Positions 1 to 12,944 of a stretch of DNA of 64,000 nt are shown here, piece by piece. Source of the stretch: Capitella teleta (lineage: Eukaryota; Annelida; Polychaeta; Capitellidae); NCBI GenBank assembly GCA_000328365.1, contig KB309293.1, positions 23,483 to 87,482 of the forward strand. The letters run 5' to 3'. Position 1 is the stretch's first letter. The number at the start of each line of letters is the position of its first letter. The translations under genes were made by a program, and so were the position numbers. Below the pieces are notes generated by a model that saw nothing but the letters and a program-made list of their open reading frames with translations, ran no database searches and was not told the origin of the DNA.

Positions 1-2013
1 GGAAGATTTGGAAGGAGCGAAAGAGGAGAGAGAGAGAAAGATAGAGGGCAAGGCCCTGGTCTGACGTTTGTGAGAGAGTGAAAGTGTTTGTTTTATTACT
101 ATAATTTGTTATTTTTTGGTTTGTTTTTGAGTTATCTAGTCAGTAGCAAGCTAGTGCTGATGCTTATGTTACTTTACAACTTGCTTCTACATCGGTCATT
201 TTACGTGGAGGGCTACCAGGCGGCGTCCTCTCGCACTATGAATGATTAGAGCAATGAATATCTTCTGGTCATTTATTTATTCATTTTATGTGTTTCTCTT
301 TTTATTTTTATCTTTATTCTTTATTTATCTATTCATTTATTTATTTATTTCTTCATTTATCATTTTGTTCTGTTGTGGGGAAGGGGGGAGGGAAGTAGGG
401 CTTATTATTTGGCTGGTTATTCCAGTTTAGTTTTATTTTAGTTATTACTGTATTATTTATGAGGTTATATCTTTTAGAAATAGAAGATATAAATAAAGAG
501 AAACTCGAACGTCAGATTGTAACAGTGCCGAAACAAAGGCACTTTAATCCAATCAACCTGAACCTGAACCTGAACCCCCATTTCCCACCTGATCCAACCT
601 CTGACTCTGGACCGGACACACCCATACTCACACTCACTATCCACTGCACTAGTTTTGCGTTCTTTTTCATGGCAAATAGGGAATAATCATAATGGTCCCA
701 TAACATTCAATCTTTCAGGTCTTTCTCATACACCGATGCATGGTAACTGACTACTGAATGAGTGAGTAATAAATGTATTGTCAATGGAACTCTTTGCCTG
801 AAAACGTTGTAAACGCTGAGTCAGTAAACCTTTTAAAGAACAGGTTAGACAAATATTGGGCTAACCATCCAATGATATATGCCTGGAGTTCAAAGTAACC
901 ATAGTAACATCACTCGTACAAAGAAGCGGAAGATATTGGCAGACCCCGAAACGACCAGAAGTCAGGAGAGCAATTTGTACCTCTCCTAAAAAGCAGTAGG
1001 CGAGCAATTTAAATTTCTTTGAGGTCTCAAAGAAAACCTTCTTTTTATGTCAGAAAAATGCCAGGATTCTTTATTATCCAGCCTAGACAAAAGTTGAATG
1101 AGAGAAACAAGTAAAAAATGCTACATAAAAAAAAATATATGGAAGGAAAAAAAAAAAAATAATAATAATAAAAAGAAGAAGAATGTTGAGCATTTACTAC
1201 TTAATACCATTGTGTTATGTAAATTAATCACAAAGACATTGTCCAATCATTTGTACTTGAATAACAAAATTAATAGGGCAATATATGTGCTTATTAAAAT
1301 AAGAAGTATACAAAAAATACTGAAATGAATGAGCATCAGATTATCACCAAAAAATTACAAGTTTTTAAAATGCAAAGAGATCATCTCCATCCACATGATC
1401 ATCACAATAAATTTCACACATCTCATCTTCACTTTGATCTTCATCGTCAGAATCCATCATCAGGGAAACCGAAAGTGAAATACCAACTGAAAAACGGAAG
1501 TGTAAGCGACTTCCAAATAAGGCGATGCTCGGCATTTTGCGCGAGGTCGGTGTGATCAGGAGTTTCCGTCTCACGTTTGACAAAGATCAGCCGTCGTCGG
1601 ACGTTGCAGACGCACAATTTTGGCGCGGACGATTTACCTAGGGCTTGGCGTGCGATCACTTGGGATATGTTTCAGCTTGGAAGACACTGAATTCATAACA
1701 TCAGATTCTGAAGCATCCATCATCATCACGAATCAAATCGAAAGATCCTTTTACTCCTTGAGGTCCTACACCCCTATACCATATAGTCAAAGACAGCAGC
1801 TCGCAACGCCTGACCTTTATTGCAATATGGTTGTTGAATGGCTGCTGATTCTCCAAGAAATTGAATACTTGATCAATTGATAACAACTGCTTATATCAAC
1901 TAAGGCGATGGAAACCTGAAATAAGCAGTTTTCACTCCATGTTCAATTTGAGCTCCAGCAAATCATCCATCCACGAATTCTGCAATCTCTGAATGTTAAC
2001 TTTCTTTTCACAG
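1..2013 (+). other. Intron 1 / upstream flank of alpha-SNAP
   Basis: No coding exon is recognisable here. The first alpha-SNAP exon, which in animals encodes about 33 residues ending near a Phe-Gly-Gly stretch, was looked for in all frames and not found, so this is probably intron 1 and the true start lies left of the window. The stretch contains a purine-rich start (1-50), a short run of CCTGAA repeats near 558-580, a LINE scrap (785-898), A-rich and AAT-repeat sequence near 1130-1185 and a CpG-richer patch at about 1490-1640 that could be regulatory. Confidence 0.5.
785..898 (+). mobile_element. C-terminal scrap of a non-LTR retrotransposon (LINE)
   Basis: Read in frame from 785 to the stop at 896-898, 37 codons give a peptide opening WNSLPENVVNAESVN and continuing LLKNRLDKYWANHP. 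The pattern W-N-x-L-P-x-x-V-V-x-A-x-S-[VL]-N-x-[FL]-K-N-R-L-D-K-x-W is the extreme C terminus of many LINE ORF2 proteins (CR1/Jockey-like groups) in invertebrates. Only this end remains, as expected for a 5'-truncated copy. It lies in what appears to be intron 1 of alpha-SNAP, in sense orientation. The clade is uncertain. Confidence 0.6.
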
Positions 2014-3246
2014 CGGTTCTTCCAAACTTGAGGATGCAGCTGATCTTTATGGCAGAGCAGCCAATGCCTTCAAAATGGCCAAGAAGTGGGCTGGTTAGCA
2101 TTCTCTTGCCATTAGCATTCATGATACTGATTGCGTTCATATTCCAGCTGCAGGAAATGCTTTCAGCCAAGCTGCGCAGATTCAGCTGCGACTTCAAAGC
2201 AAACACGAAGCCGCGACCTGTTACATGGACGCAGGAAACTGCTACAAGAAAGCAGATCCCAATGGTATTAAACGATTGCTTAATTAAATTATTACTCATC
2301 TTGATTTCACAGAGGCCGTGAACTGCTTGTTGAAAGCCATTGAGATTTATACGGATATGGTGAGGCGAAATTTTGTACTGCGTTTTTACACTTTTACTAT
2401 TTCTGTTTTTCTTCTCCAGGGAAGGTTCACAATCGCTGCGAAACATCACATCTCAATCGCTGAAATATACGAATCAGAAATTGTTGATATTGAGAAGGTT
2501 TGTATTTTTTTCTCAAGTTTTATTAATTTAATTCTAACATTTCATTGAAGGCTGTTGTGCATTATGAACAAGCGGCTGATTATTACAAGGGAGAGGAATC
2601 CAACAGGTATTTGTGATAACAAATTAATTAGTTTATCAAATATTTATTCTCGTTAACAGCTCCGCCAACAAATGTCTCTTGAAAGTGGCGCAATACGCCG
2701 CTCAGTTGGAGCAATACGACAAAGCCATTGAGATCTACGAACAGGTTTGCAACCAAATATATCATAAAAAATTCTGTGGTGATTATTTGGGTTTTCTTCC
2801 CCAGGTTGCTTCATCATCTCTCAACAGCCAGCTGCTCAAATACAGCGCCAAAGACCACTTTTTCCGCGCCACGATTTGCCACATGTGCAGAGATCACATG
2901 GATGCATGCAACGCCCTCGCCAAATATGAAACCCTCTATCCAGCATTTGCTGACTCGCGCGAATTCAAGCTCTTGAAGGTGCGTTGACGCAGGACTCATG
3001 AGGGAGATCTGTATCACATAAATTATTAAATTTTGTCTTTTCAAATTTTTGAAGAAAAAAAGAAGAATGTTTTTCTAAAAATTAATATTTCCGCAGAAAT
3101 TACTGGACGCCATGGAGGAAGCCAATGTTGATGCGTTTTCCGAAGCCACGCGTGAATACGACAGCATCTCTCGCCTGGACCAGTGGTACACGACCATTTT
3201 ACTAAGGGTCAAGAAAAGCATCGACGGCGAACCTGATCTGAGATAA
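2014..3246 (+). CDS. NAPA: Alpha-soluble NSF attachment protein (alpha-SNAP), 5' partial
   Basis: Eight coding exons: 2014-2093, 2148-2264, 2313-2359, 2420-2497, 2551-2606, 2660-2744, 2805-2978, 3097-3246. All introns are GT-AG and the phases agree. They give 261 residues; the human protein has 295, so only an upstream exon of about 33 residues is missing. Landmarks are [53 protein letters not shown], the [11 protein letters not shown] segment, [11 protein letters not shown] and the C terminus GEPDLR. Alpha-SNAP is a cytosolic adaptor of TPR-like helical hairpins that binds SNARE bundles and recruits and activates the ATPase NSF; the near-terminal leucine, needed for NSF stimulation in known alpha-SNAPs, is kept. 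Introns are very small (48-118 bp). The gene runs tail to tail with golgin-84. Gamma-SNAP is excluded by the close match to the alpha/beta type. Confidence 0.95.
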
Positions 3247-3860
3247 GCGTCTCCGTGGAAACGACCTATTTATCTATGAAATGCATTCCTGTCTTAGTGG
3301 TCACTTTACACTCGCTTTGATCCCCGGTGCTTTACGATCACCGATCTGGGGGCTTAAATTAGCTAATTATTAAACATTCACTCTCTGTCTTAAGGAGTAA
3401 TCAAAACTATTGTTCTTTGGTCATAAGTGTCGATATATTGATGATACCTCTAGTCAAAATGTCCTATTTGTACATTTTTATCTTCCTCTTTCTGCTGATA
3501 TAATGAATGTTTGCAGTTTTTTATTCACAGTTAGAGCTAAGAGTCGAATTTTAGTATCATTTGTCGAGTGGGTTCTATTCGGCTGCATCGAAATAATTTC
3601 CTTGCTTTGGAGTAAATTTTGACTACCATATTGATCAGATTCAACTTCTTAAAAAAAAATACATTTATGTAGAATAATGCATTCACAGGAATGTTCTTTA
3701 TGCTGTTTCATGATTCTATTTTGAGTATTTTCATTGTATTATTTGTTATTGTTTACTCATTTAGGTGTAAACAAATTGTTTGTTCGATTCAACAGGCCCT
3801 TTGTAGATGCAGCTTTTCTCTTTGTGTCAATTCTTAATTCTCTCTTCTTCAACTAATAAA
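3247..3860 (+). other. NAPA: Alpha-SNAP 3' UTR with polyadenylation signal
   Basis: AT-rich sequence follows the stop codon. The first convincing AATAAA is at 3855-3860, with further AATAAA-like hexamers about 30 bp on, so the 3' UTR is probably about 600 nt. The assignment rests on signal position only; there is no transcript evidence. Confidence 0.45.
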
Positions 3861-5019
3861 ACGAGGATAATTTAATTTCATAAAAATAAATATTTCCTCA
3901 TCTGTGGCTTGTGTTGAAGTTATAAAATAAAAAGTTATGTTTTGTGTGTATTTCATCCATTATCTTGTTTTTGTTTTTTTCATAAAAATTAATTTTATTT
4001 TCTCTTTAAATTATGAAATACTTTTTTTTTTTTTTTTGTTTCTGAAATAGTTCACAGAGTTCAATCCTGTTTTAAATTATAATCTTGAAATTATTGTCAA
4101 TTTCCTAGCCAGCTGTATTTTGTTGCTTTTTCAACATTCAAAGAATGCGGTATATTTGAAATGTGAGAATTCTTTTGTTTCCATCTTTGATGTTACTACT
4201 TTTAGTGAATCACTCACTTTTCTTCTTCGTTATAAGGTTATGATGCAATTATCTAATTAGCTTGTTCGATGTCCAATTAAAAAGAACTCTGAAGAAATCT
4301 TAAATACTTGTTTTTTTTTTCTCAGCTGAACATGGACCTCAGAACCATTGAAAAATATGAATGCAAATTTTGTTCATTAATACTGTACTTAATTTCAATG
4401 TTCAAAGTTCAGAGTATTAACATGAGTGCTAAGCAGCCTCTTATTTTAATCTATTCACGATTTGCTAGCGTGGGCTTCCTGCCTTGTCAAATTGGTGATT
4501 CTTTGATGTAAATAATTAGTCATAGAGGTCAGTGTTTTGGAATCTGAACTTTATAACATAGAAAAGAAAGAGAAGTGAAGTCATAAAAGAACTTCTCCCC
4601 ATCACAAAACACACTGAAGTAAACCAGTTATGTGTATTTATTCCAGCTGTTTCCATGGCAACGACCTGATAAACCAAGCCGTGGGTTATATCAAGAGAAA
4701 GGTGAAACAAATTATGTGTATTATTAAATGTGACACGAATAAGCATTCAGTTTTAAGGCAACACACACACGCCAAAAAAAAATTAATATATCTACACGGA
4801 GAAAAAAAAACCCAGACAAAAATTCAACATAATTATGCAGGAAATATCAGTTCCTAAGACCAGAGGAAAAAAAAACACGATCAAAAATAACAAATTCACT
4901 TATCCTTGTTTTGAAGCCCCCAGCAAGAATAAACATTCGGATATTGTGACTAAAATTATGGTCTCCAGGATTATGTGTTTGCATGGAATGTGAGATAGTC
5001 TGATAGCCACACAGCGCTC
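3861..5019. other. Convergent intergenic spacer
   Basis: Low-complexity AT-rich DNA lies between the converging 3' ends of alpha-SNAP and golgin-84. A TTTATT at 4636-4641 would be an AATAAA on the - strand and could end golgin-84 transcripts. I see no coding sequence. Confidence 0.4.
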
Positions 5020-8000
5020 TTATAGGGAGCCAGGGGGGTGTGGTTGGTAGTCCACTGAGTGCACTTCCGGTTGGTACGTCAGTAAAACGATCATCACCCA
5101 GAGATGAAGGAGAACCTGGAGTTTAAGATGTTAATTAATGGTTAATTAATGGTTAATTAAATGATTAATTATCTCACCATGTATGAAATGACAAACACTC
5201 TCGCAACAGGATATCTCCGTAGGAACACACCCAAACGAACTCTGAAATCAATAAAATTAATAATATTTTTCCATTTTGAAAGAACCACATACCCGAGTTT
5301 GTCGATGGAATTCGCGGCACGTTTCACCTTCCTAGCGACCTCACCGTCCATGGGAGACTCCCTCATGAAACCCGGCAATCTCTGGCGCACTGTAAATCAT
5401 GTAAATCAACCCCAAAAATAGAATAAATCATAAATCATAACTAAAAACTCACCGTCATCATCCTCGTTCATGTGAACAGCAGTGGACGTTGCTCTCAAGG
5501 CACACGCCTCCGCTTCACGACACTGCGTCTGTGGAAGCCATTCTGATCACGGGTCATGTTTGAGCCTAGAACCCACCTCCATACGCTCCATCTGCAGAGT
5601 GAGTGAGTTCTTCTCTGTGCTCAGAGACTCCAGCATCGTCTGTTTCTCAATGAGGCTTTCTGTGAGCATTCTGAGTCGATTCTCCAATTCCTGCTGACTG
5701 CTACTGCTCATGCTACGGGTGGTCAGCTACGCAATAACGGAACAGCGGTCACTGATGAGGGTCAAGTGACGGCATATTCACCTGTGCTCTTAATCGGTTG
5801 ATCTCGCCTTCACGATCTTGCATGCGGCTTTGAAATGTAGATTTCTGCTTCATTAATTCTTCGTGTGCGTAATTCAATTCCTGGGGAAAAAAATTTAATA
5901 AATTCTATAAAAATAAAATGTAATAAGAACGAGAGAAGAAGAGGAAAAAATATATTCCTCTTCCTGGGAAAATCCTTATAATTTATTCGTGCGACCTACC
6001 TGTTTCTGCCTGGCGCATTCCTGTTCTGAATCCTCCCTTCGATGACTCTCAGCTTGCAGTGATTCTTGCAGAGAGGCCATCTGGTCATTGGCCTCATCCG
6101 AATCCTGCTGCAACTGCATTTCTAATTCTCCGATCTCCTGTCTCTGATTTTCAACCGTCATTTGCATACGCTGCACTTCCTCCTTCAGCAAATCCCTTTC
6201 CCCCAAAAGTTCCTCAAATTCTGCCGCTGAGGCTCCTTCCTGCCCTGAGCTAAGGCCCCCTTCCTTCAGGGAACTGATCAATTTCTCCTTCGACTGCAAC
6301 ACACACAAAAAGAAGATTCTTTTTCATGAATATTTTGTGAGAAATCAACCTGTAGAATGCGGGTCGCTTTTTCTTTATATTCATGCAGCTCTTGTTTGAC
6401 CATCTCCACTTCAGAGCGGGATGACCGCATCTGTATGGTCAGTTCATTGCTTCTGGCTGTAAAAATAAATGACCCAAATTAAAGATAAGAAGGTCACAAT
6501 AGATCACTGACCTTTCTCCTCATTGAACCTCTTCTGCAGGGAGCTGATTTCTGTCGACAAACTCTGCTGCATTTGTTCCAATTTGCCGCATCGTTCTTGG
6601 GACTCAAACTAAAAATAATAATAAGTTAATCAATAAAATTCTAATGAAAATCCTTCAACCAAAAATCCTTCAAAATTAACATTTCATAGATAATTTATGA
6701 TAATTATTTATCATATTTATATGCAGATTTCGCATTACTAACCAGCTCCTTCTGATAATTATCCCGCTCTCTTCGAAGCGACATTTCGGCTTCTTGCAAT
6801 TTATCCTTCAGAGTATCGAGGGCTTGACCCTGGACATCAGAGGCTGACGTGTGGTCAGCAAGAATCCGCTCCTTCTGAGTCTCCACACTGACCAGCTGGT
6901 CTTGTCGCTGGCTAAGCTCCTGATCGGCTTCGGCTAAGCGCACTCGAAGCACAGCCAACTGAGAGTCTTTAGCTCCGAGAGCTTCGCGTAAATCAGACTC
7001 CTTTGAATTTGCTTCTCTGAGAAGCTGTTCGGTTTCTGAGAGTCGCTGATTGTGATGTTTAAACGTCTGTTTTAAGCGCAGTAGTTCTTCGTTGGAGGAT
7101 TGAGCTCTGTGGCTCATCGACTGCATCTCATGAATCAGACTGTCCACCTCTTGTCGCAGCAGCTTGTTCTCAAGATCAAGTGATGACAGTTGATCAGATT
7201 GCTGCTGAGCGGTCTCCTCTCCGCTGCTATGGTACCCGCTCGAGGAGTCTGTGTTGCCGAGGACATCGTCGTTGTCCTGCGCGGCTGGGTCGGATGCTGA
7301 GCCATCTGGACTGTCGTTCTGCAGCTGCGCATCTGCGGGAAGAAATCAGATTGTGATCAGCCGCAGCTAAAGAGGTGACAGCTTTCATTGAACCACTCAG
7401 CGAGTGACGTTAGTGAGAAATTACCAATTGGAATAATTCCTGATTCTAAAATGGTAAAATACACAAAATCAATCATAACAAATCAAAACTCAAAACTCCA
7501 AGTACAGTTTCTAAATTCATAACACATGTACGTGCTTATTGAATCTGACACAGAAATGACAGAATACTCTAACAAACCACCCCCCCCCCCAAAAAAACTA
7601 AAAATAACCCAATCAATAACAGAACCAAACATAAAAAAAATATTGATTTCTCAAAACTAGTCGCAATTACTATATAAAAAAAGAAGCCTGAGAGGAAATT
7701 GCTTGTATAAACCTGATGCGCTGAATGTCCCCACGTAACGAGTGACGGTTATGACAGGGATAGGCATGGATACACATGCAAATCAATGTATATCCAGAGC
7801 ACACTTCAACCAGGCACGGTAGAAAGACAAACACACTTTAACGCAGAGCCTCCTGAATCTCTGCATTGATTACAGGGTCACAGCTGTTGCGACAATTTCA
7901 CAGCATCTTCGGAGTAATTAACATAAAGGATAATTAAATGTACCCAGTAATCACCAATGTGCGTTCATGGCCTCCTCCGCGACTAAATGAGCATTGAGGC

Positions 8001-8826
8001 CGTAAATAATATTAATTATATGGCTCAGAAGAGGTTAAGTGCACTGTGAGAAGCACACCTTCAGGTGATTTCAGTATTCGTAGATGGGATGATTGATTTT
8101 AAATTACTGAACTCACGACCATTATTATTATAATGCAATTTTCCATAGTGGCCTGTGCTGTACGCCAGTGTTGGAAGTCGTAAGATTTACCCTGGTAATT
8201 GTAGTGTAAAAATCGTACACACATAGTTAATAATAATTATAAAGGCATTAGAAAATAGGATTTCAGTAGAAATTCTGCTGACCGCGTCTGCCATTGTTGT
8301 CTTGAGCATCAGTTTCATTTGCATTCTGTGCCATTATCACAGCAACATCCGAAGTCGGAGTCTTCGTGGGCGTTGAGGCTCCACTGGAGCCGTGTGACCT
8401 TTTCCCATTGACCTTTGACCTATCCTTGCGCTTGGTAGTGTCAACTTTGACCTCTCCGTTGTTGAGAAACTCAAAGAGCTCCTCGTCCTTGTCCTTGTTC
8501 TTGCTGGACACTGAGCGTGACATCTGCCCAGTGGCGGTGGGGGGATGATTACCGTTCATATGATTCAGATTTGAAGGCACACTGTTTGAAGAGGTCATTG
8601 ACTTTGCCACGCTCAGGAAAGGCGAGTACTCCGCGGAAGGGGTCAACGCCTTCTTGGGAGGCCCTCCCGACTCCCGACTCCACTCGAAGCCGGTCGGAGG
8701 CTGCGGCCTCTGCGTGGGACCCTTGGAGGGATCGTCATCTGTGGTGTGCAGGGCGGTGGCAGCGGTGTTGTCGATTTTGTTGAGAAAATCCTCGGCTTTA
8801 CCGGCCAGCGCACCGATCCACGACAT
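5020..8826 (-). CDS. GOLGA5: Golgin-84 (golgin subfamily A member 5)
   Basis: Eleven coding exons on the - strand: 8283-8826, 6743-7332, 6512-6608, 6350-6456, 6000-6293, 5782-5880, 5577-5726, 5453-5528, 5293-5389, 5178-5241, 5020-5115. The sum is 2214 bp, a 737-residue protein (human 731). The start MSWIGALAGKAEDFLNKID matches the family N terminus. A Ser/Pro-rich head is followed by a long coiled coil, with landmarks AKDSQLAVLRVRLAEAD, SKEKLISSLKEG and LESLSTEKNSL. The tail-anchor region reads VRLGVFLRRYPVARVFVISY then VLLHLWVMIVLLTY, a C-terminal membrane segment, followed by a short end PHPPGSL. Golgin-84 is a tail-anchored Golgi-rim tether that binds Rab1 and, with CASP, captures COPI vesicles. 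All splice sites are GT-AG and phases close; no disabling change is seen. Confidence 0.95.
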
Positions 8827-8853
8827 AGTGGCTGCTCACAGAGTGACTCCCAT
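8827..8853 (-). promoter_or_regulatory. GOLGA5: Golgin-84 5' UTR piece with a five-codon upstream ORF
   Basis: A good 3' splice site (CAG on the - strand at 8854-8856) sits 27 nt before the golgin-84 start, so the leader is probably spliced from a distant exon. The spliced segment opens with an upstream ATG at 8853 that reads MGVTL and stops before the main ATG. Such a short uORF can lower main-frame translation. The splice is inferred. Confidence 0.45.
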
Positions 8854-8856
8854 CTG

Positions 8857-10371
8857 CACAGAGAAGAAAATCAATCACACATAATGCATATTGTGCACAA
8901 TTCAAAATCAAATCCAATGCTGCGTGTACTCATAAATAGTCGCTGTGTTTAGGGCTTTCATGTGTGAAATAACTGCATGTGTAGCAGATGATCCACTCAT
9001 TTAAAATGTCAAACAATAATAGCCCTGACCCTGACCACACAAATAATTAAATATCAAAACCTTAAATCTGCATTAGGCAGAAACTGCCATTAGTCTTGTT
9101 AGAACTCAAAATAATTGGGGGAGGGGGGGGGGCGTTTAAATCATACAATGAACAACAACAATGGTACATCTGCCAAGTCTTAATTACTGTGTGAGGTACA
9201 ACATTTAATTTTAGAATTACTTTTACATTTGGACTATTCGGTTATACACAACACAAGCCAACAAAAAACTGCTCGAGTGTACAGAAACAATAACTGAGCA
9301 CTAAATCAATTCAATAAAATCAATAAAATAAGAATAAAAGTCTGAACTTGCTAATAAAACAACACTAAAATTTATAATAACCGATTAGCCTTCAATATTA
9401 GTGCGCTACAGTTCCACTAATATTGAGCTCAATGAAATACAATTAAATAATAATTTAATCCCATTGGAGTGGCTTCCCAACTATAATTATTTGATTCCAG
9501 TGCATAGCTAAGAACTAAAGAAGTTTCATGAGATAAAAATAAAATGCCTTCCAGTTTTCACAGCTGGATACAGAGAATTGGATTCAAAATGTGAACCAGA
9601 TAATGAGATCAATAAAACTGACGACCATGTGCATTTGGTCAATATTTAGTAGACATGCAAAAACGAAAGACTTCAAAAGAGTAAAATGGTTAATTAAGCT
9701 AATTATTCATTCAATTGCTTACGTCAGTTATTCAATGTGCCTTTTGTCCTTTTTTATCACTTCAATAATGACCTGCTTGTATTCCCGAATTAAATTTCAG
9801 TTGAGGGAAAAATCAGATTGATTTAGTGACGGCGTATAGTGAAACCGTGGTGATGCAAAACTGCATTGACAATTTAAAACTTTATACAACCAACAAAAAT
9901 CTTGATTTAATTAATTCTATAGGAATAAATTAGTAAGTTAGAGGATGAGAAACTATAGAATAGGTGCCAAGACAGCAAGTGGGGCGCACCCAGGGTCCCA
10001 GACTTCATCGAGACAGCAAGGAGGAAGTGGAACAATTAATAGGATCACGTGCAGAGATAAGTTGATAACGAATAACGTCTTGATACACTTTACAAGTATC
10101 ATCCATAGTTTGATGACTCATAAAAATACGGCATCACTTCAAAACTCACGAGTATATATGCTAGGTTATTACTTATATGGCCACACCTTCACTCAAATGA
10201 CTGGAGGCATTCATGCATGGCCTCAACAATGTTCACTCACCCAATGAATTATTTTCCAGTGCTCATTTTAACAGCACTTGAACAAAATTTCAATTAAAAA
10301 AAACTGATAGAACAAAGACCAAATTTAAGCATCAAATTGCACTTCTTTTCCAATAGATTTAAATCATTTAA
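8857..10371. other. Non-coding DNA upstream of golgin-84
   Basis: AT-rich sequence, probably the first (leader) intron of golgin-84. A homopolymeric G run lies near 9117-9132. No exon, RNA gene or clear mobile element is seen. Confidence 0.4.
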
Positions 10372-10535
10372 CCTTGGAATCCTGAGGCAACTAAAGCTAA
10401 TGTGGTCCGAGGAGGTAAGCAGGAGTTAAGTGCCTTACCCAAAGACACAAGGTTGGTGGCTGGCTTCGAACCTCCAGTGGCCAGCGCCAAGCCCTTTCAA
10501 GGCGAGCACGCTTACCACTCGGCCAGCACCTCTCC
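10372..10535 (-). mobile_element. tRNA-Ser-derived SINE
   Basis: On the - strand from about 10533 the head reads like a serine tRNA: GCTGGCCGAGTGGT (A box), an anticodon-stem region GCCTTGAAAGGGC with a UGA-type anticodon, a variable-arm region, and GGTTCGAAGCC (B box). It is followed by a body with CTTTGGGTAAGGCACTTAA, a phrase common in invertebrate SINEs, and GCTTACCTCCTCGGACCAC. Acceptor-stem pairing is poor, so this is not a working tRNA gene. A second copy is at 49455-49992. Confidence 0.7.
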
Positions 10536-11160
10536 TATTCCTATCTGGAATGACTACTTAAGAAATAGCAAATGCTCCCAGCATCAATTCTGATGAAAAT
10601 AGATTGTACAACCAGTGGATATACCATCACTGAGAGTGAGTCTTGTAGAATACTTAAGAGTTCAATTATACTTCAATACATTCACAATACTCTTTCTTTG
10701 TTCATCCAGGTTGTCTTGAGGAGAACACTAGCCTTTCCCAGTGTGCACCAGAGCACATAATGAACCCAGAACCCTTAGGTTGTGTAGCAGTGAATTACAC
10801 ACACATACATAGGGGATTTTACCAGAGTGCTTCGGTTGTACACTAGTACACTAGGCTCCGGAGTCATGCCGATTTAGCCGCCAAGTGGCAAGTCGGTCGC
10901 TTAAGTTTCAAGTTGAGTCAAAAGACTTCAACTGGGTCGACTTAGTTGCTGATTTAAAAAACGCAAGTCGCCGCCGAAAATATTTTGATAAAATGAAATA
11001 AAAACAGCTGTGTAGACATGAATTAAAATACCTAAACAAAAAGGTAGCACCCCTCAAATATAGGCCTATATCCATATAGACTCTTCCACATTTGGGGCAG
11101 AAAGTGTACACATGCATGTATAGTAGGCATATAGGGAGCGCTTGAACCTCACACCCCTAA

Positions 11161-11640
11161 TTGAAGAGTTTATTAAATTTATTTATTTTGCAGAAAATCA
11201 CAAAAGTGATAAAAAGGGAGAGAGGGGCCTGCTATATTCCTTTATTGAAACACTGTTTAAATGCCATTCAGGACGAGGAACATGTCCTCAGTGTGTGCCC
11301 TCATTTTCAAATTATAATAAGAACTAATCATCCTTCTGTAAATTTCCATCTCCCAGATTTTTTTTATAGTGATAATATTAACAGCATTCTTAACATTGGA
11401 TTCGACGTTATTCATAATTACCTTTAATTTTGTTTCACTTTTACACCACTCACTTTTCAATTTGTCATGTTGTTTCAGCAAAATAAACATTTATTATTAT
11501 TTATTATTATTAATATTATCCATTGCTGCGTGTATCTATAGCAAATTATTTAATTTTATTCTTCGTAATTATAACATAAATTTGTATATTGATTATATTC
11601 CTTTAATTATAATTGTTGTTTATATACCATTGTCCATTAG
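11161..11640 (+). mobile_element. 3' remnant of a LINE (C-terminal HX4C motif)
   Basis: The frame ending at 11427 contains DEEHVLSVCPHF, matching the ED-E-x-H-x-x-x-x-C-P box that closes the ORF2 of many LINEs. About 200 bp of AT-rich sequence with TTATTATT follows as a likely 3' UTR. The upstream part does not align with reverse transcriptase, so the copy looks 5'-truncated. Clade not assigned; the call rests on one short motif. Confidence 0.45.
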
Positions 11641-11901
11641 ATTTAGAGTCCGGAGATCAGTCACCATCCCAGTTTGAATCATAATATTGAATCCAACACG
11701 AGACAAATGAATGGCATACATTAATCAACAACTAGACATTATGGCATAGATTTAAGTTCATTAAAAAGTGGAAAGTAAAAATTAGGATTTAATTCAGAAG
11801 CGTCCGCCACGAAGTGACGAACTCGGAACTGGCACTCCGCACTGGTCTGGTCAAGTGACTGGGAGGGCTAGGTATTAGGACACTGCCAGATGGATGCTTA
11901 C

Positions 11902-12070
11902 AAGAGAGTACGGTATATTCTCAGAAGTAACAACGAAAGAAAGAATGACTCGTTTCTTCAGTGAAATGCGATGATAATGAGTTAGAGAAGAAGACGAAGT
12001 TTTCTCCTTAGCTGAAATAACAATCACAACAACTAGCAATGGCGACGTGGAATTGAGATGCGCATGCGCC
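11902..12070 (-). promoter_or_regulatory. Candidate golgin-84 promoter and leader exon with NRF-1 site
   Basis: The palindrome GCGCATGCGC at 12060-12069 is a perfect NRF-1 binding core, typical of housekeeping promoters lacking a TATA box. Immediately downstream on the - strand lies about 160 nt of mixed sequence ending at a strong donor, GTAAGC, at 11896-11901. Splicing it to the acceptor at 8854-8856 would give a golgin-84 leader. This is inference from signal order; the element could serve another transcript. Confidence 0.35.
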
Positions 12071-12894
12071 ATGACCTAAATTTCGCTTCGACTGCATCGC
12101 TCGCCTTCAGGAAAATACATCTGCTAGTGATCACCCGCCATCCACGTGCTTCAGCTTAAGAGCGATTTTTGTTGTTTATACAAGATGTATTATCACTTTG
12201 CAGTAATTATATGTGTAAATGTATGTGTATGCACCATCTGTCGTATTTCTTATGTTTTCACCCCGATCACTTATCGTTTACTTCCCGAAGTTCCCGTCCC
12301 TTAAAACCGAACATTGCAAACTCACACAATTTCGATCAATCCTCTGAGACTTGATGTGGCTCCAAATGCAACGCACCGTTAGATCGGCTGGAAGTGTATC
12401 AGCAAAAAACCGAAGACCATAAGACGAATGGATACGGCAGACCCTTCTCAATTCTATCACTTCCAAGTTCCAACCGACAGCATAAGAAACATCGGGGTTC
12501 AGGGGGCCTTCGATGGACAGATATATAACCGAATTGTTGTGAGAGCCGAGACAAGTGAAAGCAAAGAAGCCGACTGCATGTACTTCGAATAAGCCATCAG
12601 CCTCTCAAACATTACAAGAGACCGCCCAGCATCCGCCCTGGAGAATACAATAGAATACATGCCTGAAATATAATCTCAAAAACATACCTATGCTATATAG
12701 GGCCCACAGAACTAAAATTACGTGTATTCAAGATGTACCATTTATTGCCTCCACTGTGAACAAAAATTCACAGTTCAAATATTTTCCTAACAAATATAAG
12801 GGTGGAAAAAACGACCCTTTTAAGATGCGTGTTGTTGGTCGTCTAAAATCAATGAAGCATTAAATATACAATAATATCATGTTTGTGCCCTTTA

Positions 12895-12944
12895 NNNNNN
12901 NNNNNNNNNNNNNNNNNNNNNNNNNNNNNNNNNNNNNNNNNNNN
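12895..12944. other. Assembly gap (50 N)
   Basis: Fifty consecutive N, with an isolated n at about 12984. The true gap size is unknown. Confidence 0.99.

Noticed and set aside
10450-10535. Possible serine tRNA gene on the - strand
   Set aside because: A and B boxes and the anticodon arm are present, but the acceptor stem does not pair and a SINE body follows.
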